NCBI GenBank assembly: GCA_004835665.1
Contig: RBKR01000030.1
Span: forward strand, 104,653 to 168,652
Length of the DNA: 64,000 nt
Source: Phoma sp. XZ068
Taxonomy: Eukaryota; Ascomycota; Dothideomycetes; Pleosporales; Didymellaceae
Reading direction: 5' to 3'
Made by a program: the position numbers and the translations under genes. The notes beneath the pieces are model-generated. The model searched no databases, was not told where the DNA came from, and saw only the letters and a list, made by a program, of their open reading frames with translations. Shown here one piece after another: positions 1-12,500 of this stretch. Positions within the stretch are counted from its first letter, which is position 1. Each line of letters begins with the position of its first letter.

Positions 1-886
1 AAGAATTGAGAGGAGTCGGTAGTGATCCTAACGCGATCCCAACCCAGGTTCAGTTGCCAGATCAGACACTGCAACCCCAGTCGACCAACGCCAACGGAAG
101 TACGGTGACGTGGACAAAGCCAGAGCATTCACTACGATTTGCTAATCCAAGAGATGCACAAAGCCTCAGTTGCCTTACTATACTTTACAAACTATGACCT
201 ACTGTTATCCGGGTCGTTGAGTAAATAAGAGGCAGGCACGTCAACGTGACTCTCGACTCGACGAAAGCTAGCTTCATGTCGTGATACGCAAGTCAATAGT
301 ACGGCACATCTTGCTAAAAGGCAAACTACATTCCACGCTGGATGGGCGTGCAGCTCATGTGTAAGAGAAAAGTTGCAGTTCGTGGACTGCGCTTCGACAC
401 CTTCCTTAGTCATGTTGGGTACGGCTATATCATCCCAACAGTAGACGAAACATTCGCTGTCCTGCAGAACTCGAGGGATACTCTTTGTGGATGATACATG
501 AATCTTATGACGCCATTGCAGATCTAAGCGATATTGCCATAGTGCATCTGTATGGAGATCGGGAGCGTTGGATTCACGGATGCCGTGCAGTGCATGCCAC
601 AAACGAACGTCGAGGCGGCATTCGTCTGGTGTGGCTCTGAAGCCTTGTACAAAGATAGGAAAAATACACAGCGATAGAAATGCAGATTTCGCGCTCCAAT
701 ATTGAGAGGCTCTGGGGTCGAGCTAGTGTGGGCACGTGACCTCGGAAGCTCGCTTAGCGTTGGGCTGGGCACAGTTTCGACGCACAATTTCACCTCATCG
801 CGATACCAGGCTATCACTAACCCGCAGCACAACCCAGGTTCCCGTTTCTTTCCCACACACACGCCGGAGGCCAGGAATCATTCGCC
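1..886. other. Intergenic, no gene supported
   Basis: Only short, low-complexity or overlapping open frames on both strands. No domain motif or splice-supported exon chain was recognised. The last ~150 bases are the presumed promoter and leader of the eL33 gene. Confidence 0.5.
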
Positions 887-1378
887 ATGTCTGACAAGTC
901 TCACCGTCTCTACGTCAAGGGAAAGCACGTTTCGTGAGTGCGCACCGGGTGCAGCATGGAATTGAACATTCGCTAACACGGCCACAGCTACCAGCGAGGG
1001 TACGACTGAATCCGCACTGCACTGCAGTTCTCCGCTCACATCGCAACAGAAAGCGCAACACCAACCCCGGCACCTCTCTGCTCAAGCTCGAGGGCGTTGA
1101 CGACACCGCCGCCGCACAATGGTACGCCGGTAAGCGCGTAGCATGTACGTACAAAGGATCCCAGGCAGACACAGCGACGGAACACAGGGGTTAACGAATG
1201 CGCAGACGTCTACCGCGCCCAGCGCGCCATCCAGGGCTCCAAGATCCGCGTCATCTGGGGCAAGGTCACCAGGCCCCACGGTAACTCGGGCGTTGTCCGC
1301 GCCAAGTTCAGGTCGAACCTCCCTCCCAAGTCCTTCGGTGCCTCTGTCCGCGTCATGCTTTACCCTTCTTCGATATAA
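887..1378 (+). CDS. RPL33: 60S ribosomal protein eL33 (L35Ae family)
   Basis: Structural protein of the large cytosolic ribosomal subunit. Four exons are read: 887-933, 988-999, 1050-1144 and 1206-1378, joined by introns of 54, 50 and 61 bp. The product begins MSDKSHRLYVKGKHVSYQRG and continues through LLKLEGVDD, WYAGKRVAYVYRA, GSKIRVIWGKVTRPHGNSG and ends ASVRVMLYPSSI, the full length (~108 aa) and motif order of the L35Ae family. The start is the ATG giving the conserved SHRLYVKGKH N-terminus. The second exon is only 12 nt; it restores the conserved YQR-x-K-R junction, and without it the frame stops. The third donor is the GT at 1145 rather than the nearer GT at 1131, because only 1145 yields KRVAYVYRA. 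Identity is very secure; exon edges are inferred from family conservation. Confidence 0.95.
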
Positions 1379-4320
1379 TTTCGGCCACACGATGGGGACG
1401 AGACGAACGGTAGATGAGCAGCGATGGAGCGGTTAGTGATACGGCGCAAAACCCGGCAACGGCATCGGAACGAAGCAACACGACAGCGGGGAGGCTTTCA
1501 TGCACAGTTTCATTTACATGGCATGTTCAGGCTGGTTAACGGTGTCATTGTTTTCGGAAATCCATGACAAGGCAATGGCAAAATCAATCAAGATTCCTCC
1601 CAAGATCAATGGAAAATGATCAATCCCCTCTCGACACCTGTGGCATTGTGATGGAGCAAGCGACACTCCCACAGTCTGAGACGACGAGAGTGTCGTTACT
1701 GACGACATGCTAATACGCTTAGGCCCGCGAAACCCGTTTCCATCACCGAACGCCGTCCCACCTCGCCGAACGACCCCTACAAGCAACTCCGAGAGTGTCC
1801 AGCCGAGCTGCCACATACGATAGGTTGCCCCCGTGACTCACTTCGCATATCGATCGACCAGGGAAAAACGAGGGCAGGTGTTCCTGGCCTGTACTTTCGT
1901 GTCCCGTCAATGCGTTGTCTATATGTGGGGATGCGTTGCTTCTCGAGTGTGAGAGCACCAGGTTGGGTTGACGCATGTACCGCAGACAGTGCTCTTACTC
2001 TCCTATTCTGTATCCGCCCTACGTACAGTGTATTCTTACATCACAACCGGCCATCGCAACTTTCGCTACCGACTTGCCGCTATCTACAGCCTAAGCACAA
2101 CTCAATTTTGAAGAAAGCAGGCGCTTCCGCATCTCCTCGTACTCCTGGGTCATCAACTTGCTAACTCTGGATCTGAGGCAGCGAACGCCGTAAGATGACC
2201 ACCACTTAATCGGCCACAGCCTGTCATCACTGCCCCAGACTTTCACCCAAAGCAACTTGACAATATGCTAATCGACTCGAAAACTGTACGGATGCGGGCC
2301 GCACTGACCACGAACACAGCTTGCCTCGGCCGCAATGGCGATTGATGTCGCAACGGTCCGAGATAACCTATTGCAGATGTTGCTGGGGAGTGATCTGACG
2401 AGCAGTGCCCTCGGGGAGACTAGTCAACTTGCGATTGACAGCGGCCCAAGGTCTGCTCGAAATGTGCTCGCTTAAAGTGCGTCACGTGGACACTAACGCC
2501 ACACTCAGTTGTGGCCGCCATGAGGCGTCCAACACTTCTGAGCTCGAGAATTGGCGCCGATGAAGTAAGGCAATACATCTATTTACCATTCAGCAATCCA
2601 TTCGTGTTTCATGGTATTGTTTCTTGAGTGCTCGACAGCTGCATGGTGCGCAACAGCTCGTTCTTGGTGATGTGACGTCCGGCTTGGTTGTACTTCTACT
2701 TCTTTGTATGCCATTGCAAAACTTAATGTTGGCTGCAACATACATGATCATTGTAACTTCGTAATACCAGAAGACTTTGGCAATCTGCAAGTCGCCTGCA
2801 GAGTAGCATTGAGTGATTACCATGACTTCGAGGATCCGGCTTACCCGCGACAGGACCTCGTTCCTCTGATCAGCTGCGTGTACAAGTCTACAGGGCCTTT
2901 GTGTAGAGCCGTATTCTGTTGGCTGGTGCGGTAAAGCTAGCATTTGTCTATCCGATTCTTGTAGTGCCTGCGGGACGTGTGCCTTTTCGAAGTTTGCTTG
3001 ATCACCAACCAAGGATACTTCCGTGCGGCTAAAATTCATATGTAGCCCGCTCATACTACTTTCAGAGTGGACATGTGCCCCACGACAGCATTAATCAGCC
3101 GCCAGTCTTATCTGCACGTCTATTAGAGACTTGCCCTTTGTGATACCCACCTCGATCTTGGAAGTGTTGTTGCCGATCTTCAAACAACATGATCGTAGTG
3201 CGATGCAGCTAAGATCACTCATTCACGTTGCTCGAGCTTGGTTTGGTCCACGAAGTTCAAGGGAGCCACTGCACTTTGACTGCATGCTGGACCCGCAGAT
3301 ATACACAGTTCATCCATCCCGACCTGCACGGTGATTTCGCCGATGTAGACCTATCGGCCCGTGCAGCAGGGCTGAATCACTTCATTGTGTCAGCGCTCAC
3401 CGAGTGACCGCAACATGTTCCCGACGCAGACCCCACGCTCACGACGCCATGTTGAGCAGATCCGGCGGGCTTTGTTAAGCGAATGCTCGTGTGGTACTAG
3501 AGGGGATGAGTTGTTGTCAATGACCAGCAGCCTTGCGGGCGGTTAGTTCCTCAACAAGGTCTCGTGAACCGCTGAAGAGGGGCCGGAGTATTTATGAGCA
3601 CTCAGCAACAGTCCGGAAATCCAGAGCATGCCGATATCTGTGTACTCAATTTGTGATGCAATAACAATTGCTCCTGCAGCTTCCAGATTTGGAGACCTCA
3701 CGGCGCAGCTGTGCATGGCAATAATGAGTTGTTCAGGTACTGTGACAGCTTGAAACGAATTATGTCTGCCAATGTAAATATAGCGTGAAGCTTCGAAGAC
3801 CTCCAGAGGTTTCGCAAAACTCTCGGCACGGACAGTTGCTGCAAAGATCACGGACAGTGGGGTTTCACTCTCGGCGTTAGCAAGCAAGACTCCGGCCAGC
3901 AATGTGGGCTCCTGGCGCCGGAGATGCTTTCCAAGACGTGCGGCGGCTTAGTGATACTGAGTGACCTGGGTGTTTACTGATAGCGGTTTAAAGAGGTTAC
4001 GGCCGCCATGTAAGATTGCGTGAAGTGTTTTTTTCTCGAAACAAATCGTCATCATTGGAGCTTTGGCGGCAACGCGCCCATAGGCAACGTCACAACACCA
4101 TATCCACTAAAACCAAAGCCCCGATTCTAAAGCCCCGATTCTAAACTCCCCACCACAACGAAGCTATTTTCTCCAGCCAACATTTCATCCGCGGCATTCC
4201 GCATCTCACTTCGAGACGTGTTCCTCTCTTCTTCCACAAAACACACTCGCGCCCACCAATTGCCCTTGATACCCCGCCCTCCTCAACACTACCAACCACA
4301 ACCCCCACCAGCGACTTACC
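1379..4320. other. Intergenic 2.9 kb, no gene supported
   Basis: Open frames up to 154 aa occur on both strands (for example 2590-3054 and 3543-3902 on the minus strand), but none shows a recognisable domain or splice-linked exon chain. Near 4107-4146 there is a short tandem copy of AAAGCCCCGATTCT about 180 bases upstream of the G6PD start. The stretch from 4150 to 4320 is rich in C and in CAC/CTT, as expected of a fungal housekeeping promoter and leader. Confidence 0.45.
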
Positions 4321-6355
4321 ATGGCGGACACAGTCATTCAGCCCGAGGTCGAGGCCAATGCTGGGTATGTCTTTCTTGTTGCGCCTTTCTTTGCATTGGG
4401 GGTGCTAGTAGAGATGTTCCCGCGACAGCCACCGCGGGGTTGATGTTCGGAGCGGAGCTTGGTGGATTATCTTAACTTTGCAGGAGGGGCAGCTTGATGG
4501 CGGCGCAGAAGGAGCACGCAATGAATCTCGGAGAATTATGAGCTGACTAGCTACTCTCTACAGCACCCTGGAGCTCAAGGATAACACCATCATCGTCGTT
4601 CTGGGCGCGTCCGGTGACCTGGCGAAGAAGAAGACCGTGAGTGCTCGTAGGCCCAACAACAGCGAACCTAGCTAACCTCGACCCAGTTCCCTGCGCTCTT
4701 CGGCCTCGTAAGTCGCACGCTCGATCGCCAGTAAAATGTATATTGACCGCGCTCCAGCACCGCAACAACTTTCTCCCCAAGAACATTCGCATCGTCGGAT
4801 ATGCGCGCACAAAGATGGACCATGAGGAGTACCTCAAGCGCGTCAAGTCTTACATCAAGACCCCCACACAGGAGCTGGAGAAGCAGCTCGAGGAGTTCTG
4901 CGGCTACTGCTCGTACGTCTCTGGCCAGTACGACAAGGACGAGTCCTTCGTTGAGCTCGAGAAGCACCTGGGCGAGCTCGAGAAGGGCCGCAAGGAGAAC
5001 AACCGTATCTTCTACATGGCACTTCCCCCCAGCGTCTTCATCACAGTCTCGCAGCACCTGAAGCGCAACAACTACCCCAAGAACGGCATCTCTCGTGTTA
5101 TTGTGAGTCTGCCGCCTGCCGCTGCCCTGTATTCTGCATCTAACCGTGTACGCACAGGTCGAGAAGCCATTTGGTAAGGATCTCCAGAGCTCCCGCGAGC
5201 TTCAGAAGGCACTTTCGCCCGACTGGACAGAAGATGAGCTTTTCCGTATCGACCACTACCTTGGTAAGGAGATGGTCAAGAACATCCTGATCCTCCGATT
5301 CGGCAACGAGTTCTTTGGCGCAACCTGGAACAGGAACCACATCGACAACATTCAGGTACATACACTAGCGCATCATGGGCAACACAATACTGACTAGGGG
5401 CAGATTACATTCAAGGAGCCCTTCGGCACAGAAGGCCGTGGTGGTTACTTCGACGAGTTTGGCATCATCCGTGATGTCATGCAGAACCACTTGCTGCAGG
5501 TCCTCACTCTCCTCGCCATGGAGCGCCCCATCTCCTTTTCCGCCGAAGATATCCGTGACGAGAAGGTCCGTGTGCTGCGAGGCATGGCTGCGATCGAGCC
5601 AAAGAACGTCATCATCGGACAGTACGGAAAGTCGCTCGACGGACAGAAGCCCGGCTACAAGGAGGACGACACAGTTCCCAAGGACTCGCGATGCCCCACA
5701 TTCGCCTCGATGGTCGCATACATCAAGAACGAGCGATGGGACGGTGTGCCTTTCATCCTGAAGGCAGGAAAGGCGCTCAACGAGCAGAAGACTGAGGTCC
5801 GCATCCAGTTCAAGGACGTCACCTCTGGTATCTTCAAGGACATTCCCCGTAACGAGCTGGTCATCCGTGTCCAGCCCAACGAGTCTGTCTACATCAAGAT
5901 GAACTCCAAGCTGCCCGGTCTCAGCATGCAGACTGTCGTCACAGAGCTCGACCTCACATACAGGCGGCGATTCTCCGACCTCAAGATCCCCGAGGCCTAC
6001 GAGTCGCTCATTCTCGACGCTCTCAAGGGCGACCACAGCAACTTCGTCCGTGATGATGAGCTGGATGCCAGCTGGAGGATCTTCTCGCCTCTGCTTCACT
6101 ACCTGGACGACAACAAGGAGATTATTCCTATGGAGTACCCTTACGGTACGTATCACTACAATTTGGACAAGAAGCCTGGCTGACATGAAATCTAGGATCT
6201 CGCGGCCCTGCCGTTTTGGACGACTTCACATCGTCCTACGGCTACAAGTTCAGCGACGCAGCAGGTAGGACCTAACCTCTGTGCCATGGCTTGAGCAATC
6301 TGCTAACATGTTCACAGGCTACCAATGGCCCATGCAAGAGGAAGGCAAGTTGTAA
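4321..6355 (+). CDS. ZWF1: Glucose-6-phosphate 1-dehydrogenase
   Basis: First enzyme of the oxidative pentose phosphate pathway; it oxidises glucose 6-phosphate with NADP+ to 6-phosphogluconolactone in the cytosol. Eight exons are inferred: 4321-4364, 4564-4636, 4687-4707, 4758-5102, 5158-5355, 5404-6145, 6196-6264 and 6318-6355. The NADP-binding motif VLGASGDLAKKKT spans exon 2. FPALFGLHRNNFLPKNI crosses exon 3, which is just 21 nt. RIDHYLGKEMVKN holds the active-site signature with the substrate-binding Lys and catalytic His. IQITFKEPFGTEGRGGYFDE follows in exon 6. The C-terminus reads SDAAGYQWPMQEEGKL. Length and domain order are normal for the fungal enzyme. The first intron is long (199 bp) compared with the others (42-55 bp) and lies right after a 44 nt first exon, a common layout in highly expressed fungal genes. 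Confidence 0.96.
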
Positions 6356-7049
6356 TTGCGCCTTTTAAGCAGAAAAGTTGGTCATACCACAGTAATGGAG
6401 TCATGAGACAGGATATATGAGCTATTTTGCGAGGGTCGGCGAGTGTTCAACGCTGTTAAGGGAAGCGAAAGGCGAGCATCATGCCAGGATCCATAGATTA
6501 TGAATGTAACGGCGTTTTGTCTGCCATAAGTCGGCGATTGCGCCATCGCAAATTGGCCTTCGTGACTCTCAGGTTGACGTCGGGCCATGATGGACCGTGT
6601 GCGAGCGACGAGCCGCGCGACCTGCCGCGACATCGGAGCCCAGATGCGGCGCACCGTGTTGGCGGTCGGCAATGGAGGGGCTAGTGGGATTGCATCATGC
6701 GGCGGGTGGAAAAAACTTTGAGCGTCTTGAGCCCGTGAGCCGGTTGTTGGAGTCACTGTGACAATTAGCCTGACGTATTACTCACCTGTCCCTGGAGTGG
6801 ATACCGTCTGACTGGCTCGTGGTGTTGTAGTTAATTATTGTCGTCGCTGCTGTTCTTTGATCAAAAACCACCGATATCTGCCCCGCCATTACCGCTCCAT
6901 ACCACTTTTTGAAACGCCTCAACGAACGTCTGCAGAGATACGACAGACTACTGCACTTATATACTCCTCGCAGATCTCGGGTTCGACAACCAATTCGAGT
7001 TACGGCTTCCCTCCCGTAGACCACCTCCGCCAATATCCGCACACTCATC
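6356..7049. other. Intergenic between G6PD and SER3-like gene
   Basis: No gene seen. The stretch 6900-7049 is C-rich and fits the promoter and leader of the downstream dehydrogenase gene. Open frames on the minus strand here are short and without recognisable motifs. Confidence 0.45.
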
Positions 7050-8558
7050 ATGACTCCCCCACAAGACATCGCTGGCGGCATCAGCAACCTCGCGCGCCAA
7101 GTGTCCAACAGCCTCTCCCTCAGCACGAGCCCGAACCTCCAATTCCACAGCCCGCCCAACAGCTTCCGCGCACCGCCCCGCGGCAGCTTCAGCAATGGCC
7201 GCTCAGGCAGCTTTGTGGATGCCCTCTCCGCCAACCAGCTGGCCCAGCGCCTGAAGCCCTTCAACACAAAGGAGATCAAGGTCTTGCTGCTGGAGAATGT
7301 CAACATTGCTGGTATCGAGATCCTGAAGAAGCAGGGTTACCAGGTTGAGGCCATCAAGAGCAGTCTGCCCGAGGACCAGCTGATCGAGAAGATTCGCGAT
7401 GTCCAGGTCGTTGGTATCCGCTCGAAGACCAAGCTCACCAAGAAGGTACTGGAGGAGGCGAGAAACTTGATCGTTATCGGCTGCTTCTGCATTGGCACAA
7501 ATCAGGTCGACCTCAAGACTGCCGCTGAGAAGGGTATCGCCGTGTTCAACTCGCCCTTTAGCAACTCTCGCTCAGTCGCTGAGCTCGTCATCTCGGAGAT
7601 TGTTGCGCTTGCCCGTGAGCTCGCCGACCGCTCGATGGAACTGCACAATGGTGTATGGAATAAGGTCAGCAAGGGCTGCTGGGAGGTTCGCGGCAAGACA
7701 TTGGGCATAGTCGGTTATGGACACATTGGTAGCCAGTTGAGTGTGCTGGCTGAGTCTATGGGTATGCAGGTCATCTACTACGATGTCGTGACCATGATGG
7801 GTCTCGGTACTGCGCATCAGGTTGAGACGCTCGATGAGTTGCTCGAGCAAGCCGACTTCGTCTCGCTCCACGTGCCAGCGACAGCGGACACAAAGAACCT
7901 CATTGGCGCAGCCCAGTTTGAGAAGATGAAGCAGGGCAGCTACCTCATCAACAATGCCCGCGGTACCGTTGTTGATATCCCCGCCCTCATCGAGGCCTCG
8001 CGTTCTGGCAAGCTTGCGGGTGCCGCCATCGATGTCTTCCCTCACGAGCCGGCAGGCAATGGCGATTACTTCACTAACGATCTGAACTCGTGGACTAAGG
8101 ACCTTGTTGGTCTCAAGAACATCATCCTCACACCCCACATTGGTGGTTCTACAGAAGAGGCACAGAGTGCCATCGGTGTTGAGGTTTCCACTGCTCTTGT
8201 CCGCTACGTCAACGAGGGTGCTACACTTGGTGCGGTCAACATGCCTGAGGTCAACCTGAGAGGTCTGTCGCTCGAGGAGGCAAACTGCATGCGTGTCATC
8301 TACATTCACAAGAACGTTCCCGGTGTGCTGCGACAAGGTATGTTCAATGAAACTTTTGGACGAAGGTGATATTAACAACGTGCAGTCAACGGTATCCTGC
8401 TCAACCACAACATCGACAAGCAAATGTCCGACTCAAAGGGTGAGGTTGCCTACCTCATGGCAGATCTCAGCGACGTCAAGGAAGACGAGATTAAGGATCT
8501 GTTCCAGAGCCTGCAGGAGCTGTCGTCATGCATCCGCACCAGGGTTCTGTACGGTTAG
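7050..8558 (+). CDS. SER33: D-3-phosphoglycerate dehydrogenase (serine biosynthesis)
   Basis: Oxidises 3-phosphoglycerate to 3-phosphohydroxypyruvate with NAD+, the first step of phosphorylated serine synthesis. Two exons: 7050-8337 and 8386-8558, with a 48 bp intron. The N-terminal ~65 residues are Ser/Pro-rich and variable. The catalytic half starts at KVLLLENVNIAGIEIL. The Rossmann motif GKTLGIVGYGHIGSQLS, the substrate Arg in NNARGTVVD, the DVFPHEP loop with its acidic residue, and the catalytic His in LTPHIGGSTEEAQ follow in order. After the intron, VNGILLNHNIDKQ and the final ~60 residues form the C-terminal ACT regulatory domain, where serine feedback acts in this family. The intron splits a Val codon (G|TC). 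Intact, normal length (~486 aa). Confidence 0.95.
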
Positions 8559-9542
8559 GTGGATACTTTCGTTGTTCAAAATTTCTTAGACTTTGTATAT
8601 TTGAGGTTTCTTCGTACAGAGACCGCAGTGCCTTTTAGAACACCAAAAGCATTCAACATGGCGTTCAAGACAGAGAATTTATTCCTATTCAAGCCGAAGG
8701 CGAAAGGGGCGCATTGTAACAATCTTGGTTGCGATATGCAATGCCGTGCACGTGACTTGAGTAGCCCCGTTTCAGATGGCCGGCCCGCGGCGCCCACATC
8801 CGACCATCAGCGATTGTGGAGGAGCAGGTTAGCAACGAGATTAGCCCGCGAAGGTGTTCAATGCAACGCGTTATGACTCCAAGTGGGCGAGTGAGTATGC
8901 TGGAGGGATTCAGGAGTTCCAAGTGTTTTTGGAGCCAATGGGACGGTGGTATTGAGCATTCAACTCGCCCGAGTCGAACAGCAAGTGATCTGCGCCGCGT
9001 GAGATCCCTGGAAGACGACACGTTTGCAAGGTGGATCGCTGGCAGGGACCGAGATGACATGTGCCCTGACTCCTCTGCGACTACGCAGGTAACAAGAGTC
9101 GAGGTGCCTGATACGACGAGGTTGTACATAGATGGTGATACGTTCAGCGTGCAGCTTGCAGAACGCAGGCTGAACGGCGAGGAGCTAGCAGTATGCAAGT
9201 GCAAGGGGAATGGACATTTAGTGGTGAGACGCGTTGAAGACTCAGTCCCGCTTTGGTTGGACGGAGGATACCCTTGTTCACGCTAACTCACCGCTGGCAC
9301 TCGTGCAGCGCCGAACATTGTAACTTCTGGAACGTGGTTGTTGACCTTACCCCAACCTCTACACGCCCTCCACACCGCACGAAATAATGCTTCGCTCGCT
9401 GTGAGCCTGCAGCGCCGACCCAGCTGACATCATCAATACGCGGAGCGAAGCTGGAGCTGCCCGCCGCCGCAGCACAACAACGTTGAACGGGCGGACTGGA
9501 CCCTGAACCGAAGCGGAGGAGAGCAGAACACACACGTCCACC
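8559..9542. other. Intergenic between SER33-like and myosin genes
   Basis: A 156-codon plus-strand frame (8816-9286) and an overlapping minus-strand frame of similar length are open but have no recognisable motif, so neither is called. The last ~250 bases are a GC-rich leader to the myosin start. Confidence 0.45.
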
Positions 9543-12500
9543 ATGGCACACATCTACGACATTGGGACGCGGGCATGGCAGCCGGACACGACCGAGGGCT
9601 GGGTGGCCTCGGAGGTCTCGGACAAGCAGATTGACGGCGACAAGGTGAAGCTGGTCTTCCAGCTTGACAATGGCGAGGTACGTCTCTCACCATGTTTTGA
9701 CGAGGGGAAGGAGGAGCAGAGCCACGAGCACGTCTATTGACACCGCCTGACAGAGCAAAACCGTCGAGACGACGCTGGTAGCCATCCAGACCGGCAACGA
9801 CCCGAATCTGCCGCCGCTGATGAACCCGGCCATGCTCGAGGCCAGCGACGACCTGACCAATCTGTCCCATCTCAACGAGCCGGCCGGTATGCACACATCT
9901 TCACACAGCTACAGATGAGTTTGGCAAGAGCTGACACGGCACAGTGCTCCAGGCTATCAAGCTGCGGTACCTGCAGAATGAAATCTACACATACTCCGGT
10001 ATCGTCCTGATCGCGACGAACCCCTTCGCACGCGTCGACTCGCTCTATGTACCTGGAATGGTGCAGGTCTATGCCGGCAAGCAGCGATCTTATGGCGCCC
10101 CCCATTTGTTCGCTATCGCTGAAGAAGCCTTTGCGTACGTCTATTTACACATCGACACGAGTCACTACAACATCGTGACCAGTGTACCACTTATGCGGCA
10201 AGGCTAACATATGCACAGTGACATGTTGCGAGATCAAAAGAACCAGACCATTGTCGTCTCCGGAGAGTCTGGTGCGGGTAAGACCGTGAGCGCCAAATAC
10301 ATCATGCGATACTTCGCAACGCGCGAGTCGCCCGACAACCCAGGCAAACGGCGAGGCAAGATCGACTCGATGAGCGAGACCGAGGAGCAGATTCTGGCTA
10401 CCAACCCGATTATGGAAGCCTTTGGTAACGCCAAAACCACGCGAAACGACAACTCCTCCCGTTTCGGTAAATACATCGAGATCATGTTCAACAAGCAGAC
10501 AGACATTATCGGCGCGAAGATTAGGACATACTTGCTCGAGCGGTCGAGATTGGTGTTTCAGCCGCTTAAGGAGCGGAATTACCACATCTTCTACCAGCTC
10601 GTGGCTGGTGCCACTGATGCTGAGCGACAGGAGCTGTCGTTGAAATCAGTTGAAGACTTCAGCTATCTCAACCAGGGTAGCGCACCAGTCATTGACGGTA
10701 TGGACGACAAGGCCGAGTTCGAGGCAACGAAGAGCTCTTTGACGAAGATTGGTGTTCCGCAAGACACACAGGCTCAGATCTTCCGCCTCCTTGCGGCTCT
10801 GCTGCACATCGGAGACGTCAAGATTACAGCAACACGGACGGATTCGAATCTTGCGCCAGATGAGCCTGCTCTCATAAAGGCTTGCGGTCTGCTTGGAATC
10901 GATGCCAGCAACTTCGCGAAATGGACCGTCAAGAAGCAGCTGATCACAAGAGGAGAGAAGATTGTCTCGAATCTGACACAGCAGCAGGCCGTGGTCGTAC
11001 GAGACTCCGTCGCCAAATTCATCTACTCGAGCATGTTCGACTGGCTGGTTGAGCGCACCAACGAGAGTTTGGCCACAGAAGAGGTTCTTTCGCACGCCCA
11101 CTCCTTCATTGGTGTACTGGATATCTACGGTTTCGAGCACTTCGCAAAGAACTCGTTCGAGCAGTTCTGTATCAACTACGCCAACGAGAAGCTGCAGCAA
11201 GAATTCAACGCTCACGTCTTCAAACTGGAGCAGGAGGAATACATGCGCGAACAGATCGACTGGACCTTCATCGACTTTGCAGACAACCAGCCCTGTATCG
11301 ATTTGATCGAGGGCAAGCTCGGTATCCTTTCTCTGCTCGACGAAGAATCGCGCCTTCCCATGGGTTCAGATGAGCAGTTCGTCACCAAGCTGCACCACAA
11401 CTACTCTGGCGACAAGCACAAGTTCTACAAGAAGCCCCGATTCGGCAAATCCGCCTTTACCGTTTGCCATTACGCCGTAGACGTCACCTACGAGTCTGAT
11501 GGCTTCATCGAGAAGAACAGAGATACCGTTCCAGATGAGCACATGGAGGTGCTGAGGGCCTCGTCCAACAAGTTCCTGATCGAAATTTTGGATGTTGCAT
11601 CTTCGATCCGTGAAAAGGAGACCGCTGGAAGCGCAGCTGCGAAGCCAGGAACCACAATGTCCGCCGGCCGTAGGATGGCAACCAACAGGAAACCCACGCT
11701 TGGAGGTATCTTCAAGTCTTCACTCATCGAGCTCATGGCAACCATCAACTCGACCGACGTCCACTACATTCGATGTATCAAACCCAACGAGGCCAAGGCC
11801 GCCTGGCAATTCGATGGACCCATGGTTCTGAGTCAGTTGCGCGCTTGTGGTGTGCTCGAGACAGTCAGGATCAGTTGCGCTGGATATCCCACAAGATGGA
11901 CATACGAGGAGTTCGCTCTCCGCTACTACATGTTGGTCCAGTCCTCAGGGTGGACACCCGAGATCCGGGACATGGCCAAGGCCATTCTGCACAAGGCACT
12001 GGGTAACAGCAAGAATGACGGAACCGACAAGTACCAGATGGGTCTCACCAAGATCTTCTTCCGGGCCGGTATGCTTGCGTTCCTCGAGAACCTGCGCACA
12101 GCCAGGCTGAACGATGCCGCTATCATGATCCAGAAGAACCTCAGGGCCAAGTATTACCGCCGTATCTACTTGGAGATGCGCCAAGCTATTGTCGCCGTGC
12201 AGTCTCTGGCAAGAGGCTACATGACCAGGGAGCGTGCCGAGGAAGCGAGGCAAGTCAAGGCTGCCACCACCATCCAGAGAGTATGGCGTGGTTCCAAGGA
12301 CCGCAAGCGATTCCACATTGTACGACAGTCCGTCATTCTCTTCCAGGCCGCAGCGAAGGGTTTCTTGTGCCGAAAGAACATCCTCGACACAAGGCTCGGC
12401 AACGCCGCCCGTATCATCCAGCGCACATGGAGGTCACAAAGATCGCTCAGGGCCTGGAGGCAATACCGCAAGAAGATTGTTCTCATTCAGAGCCTGTGGC

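Noticed and set aside
5365..6186. 273-codon minus-strand open frame inside the G6PD gene
   Set aside because: Shadow of the G6PD coding exon, as shown by codon-biased complement sequence and no known domain.
8816..9286. 156-codon plus-strand open frame between the SER33-like and myosin genes
   Set aside because: GC-rich region with a long open frame on the opposite strand too; no motif, and it occupies the myosin promoter region.
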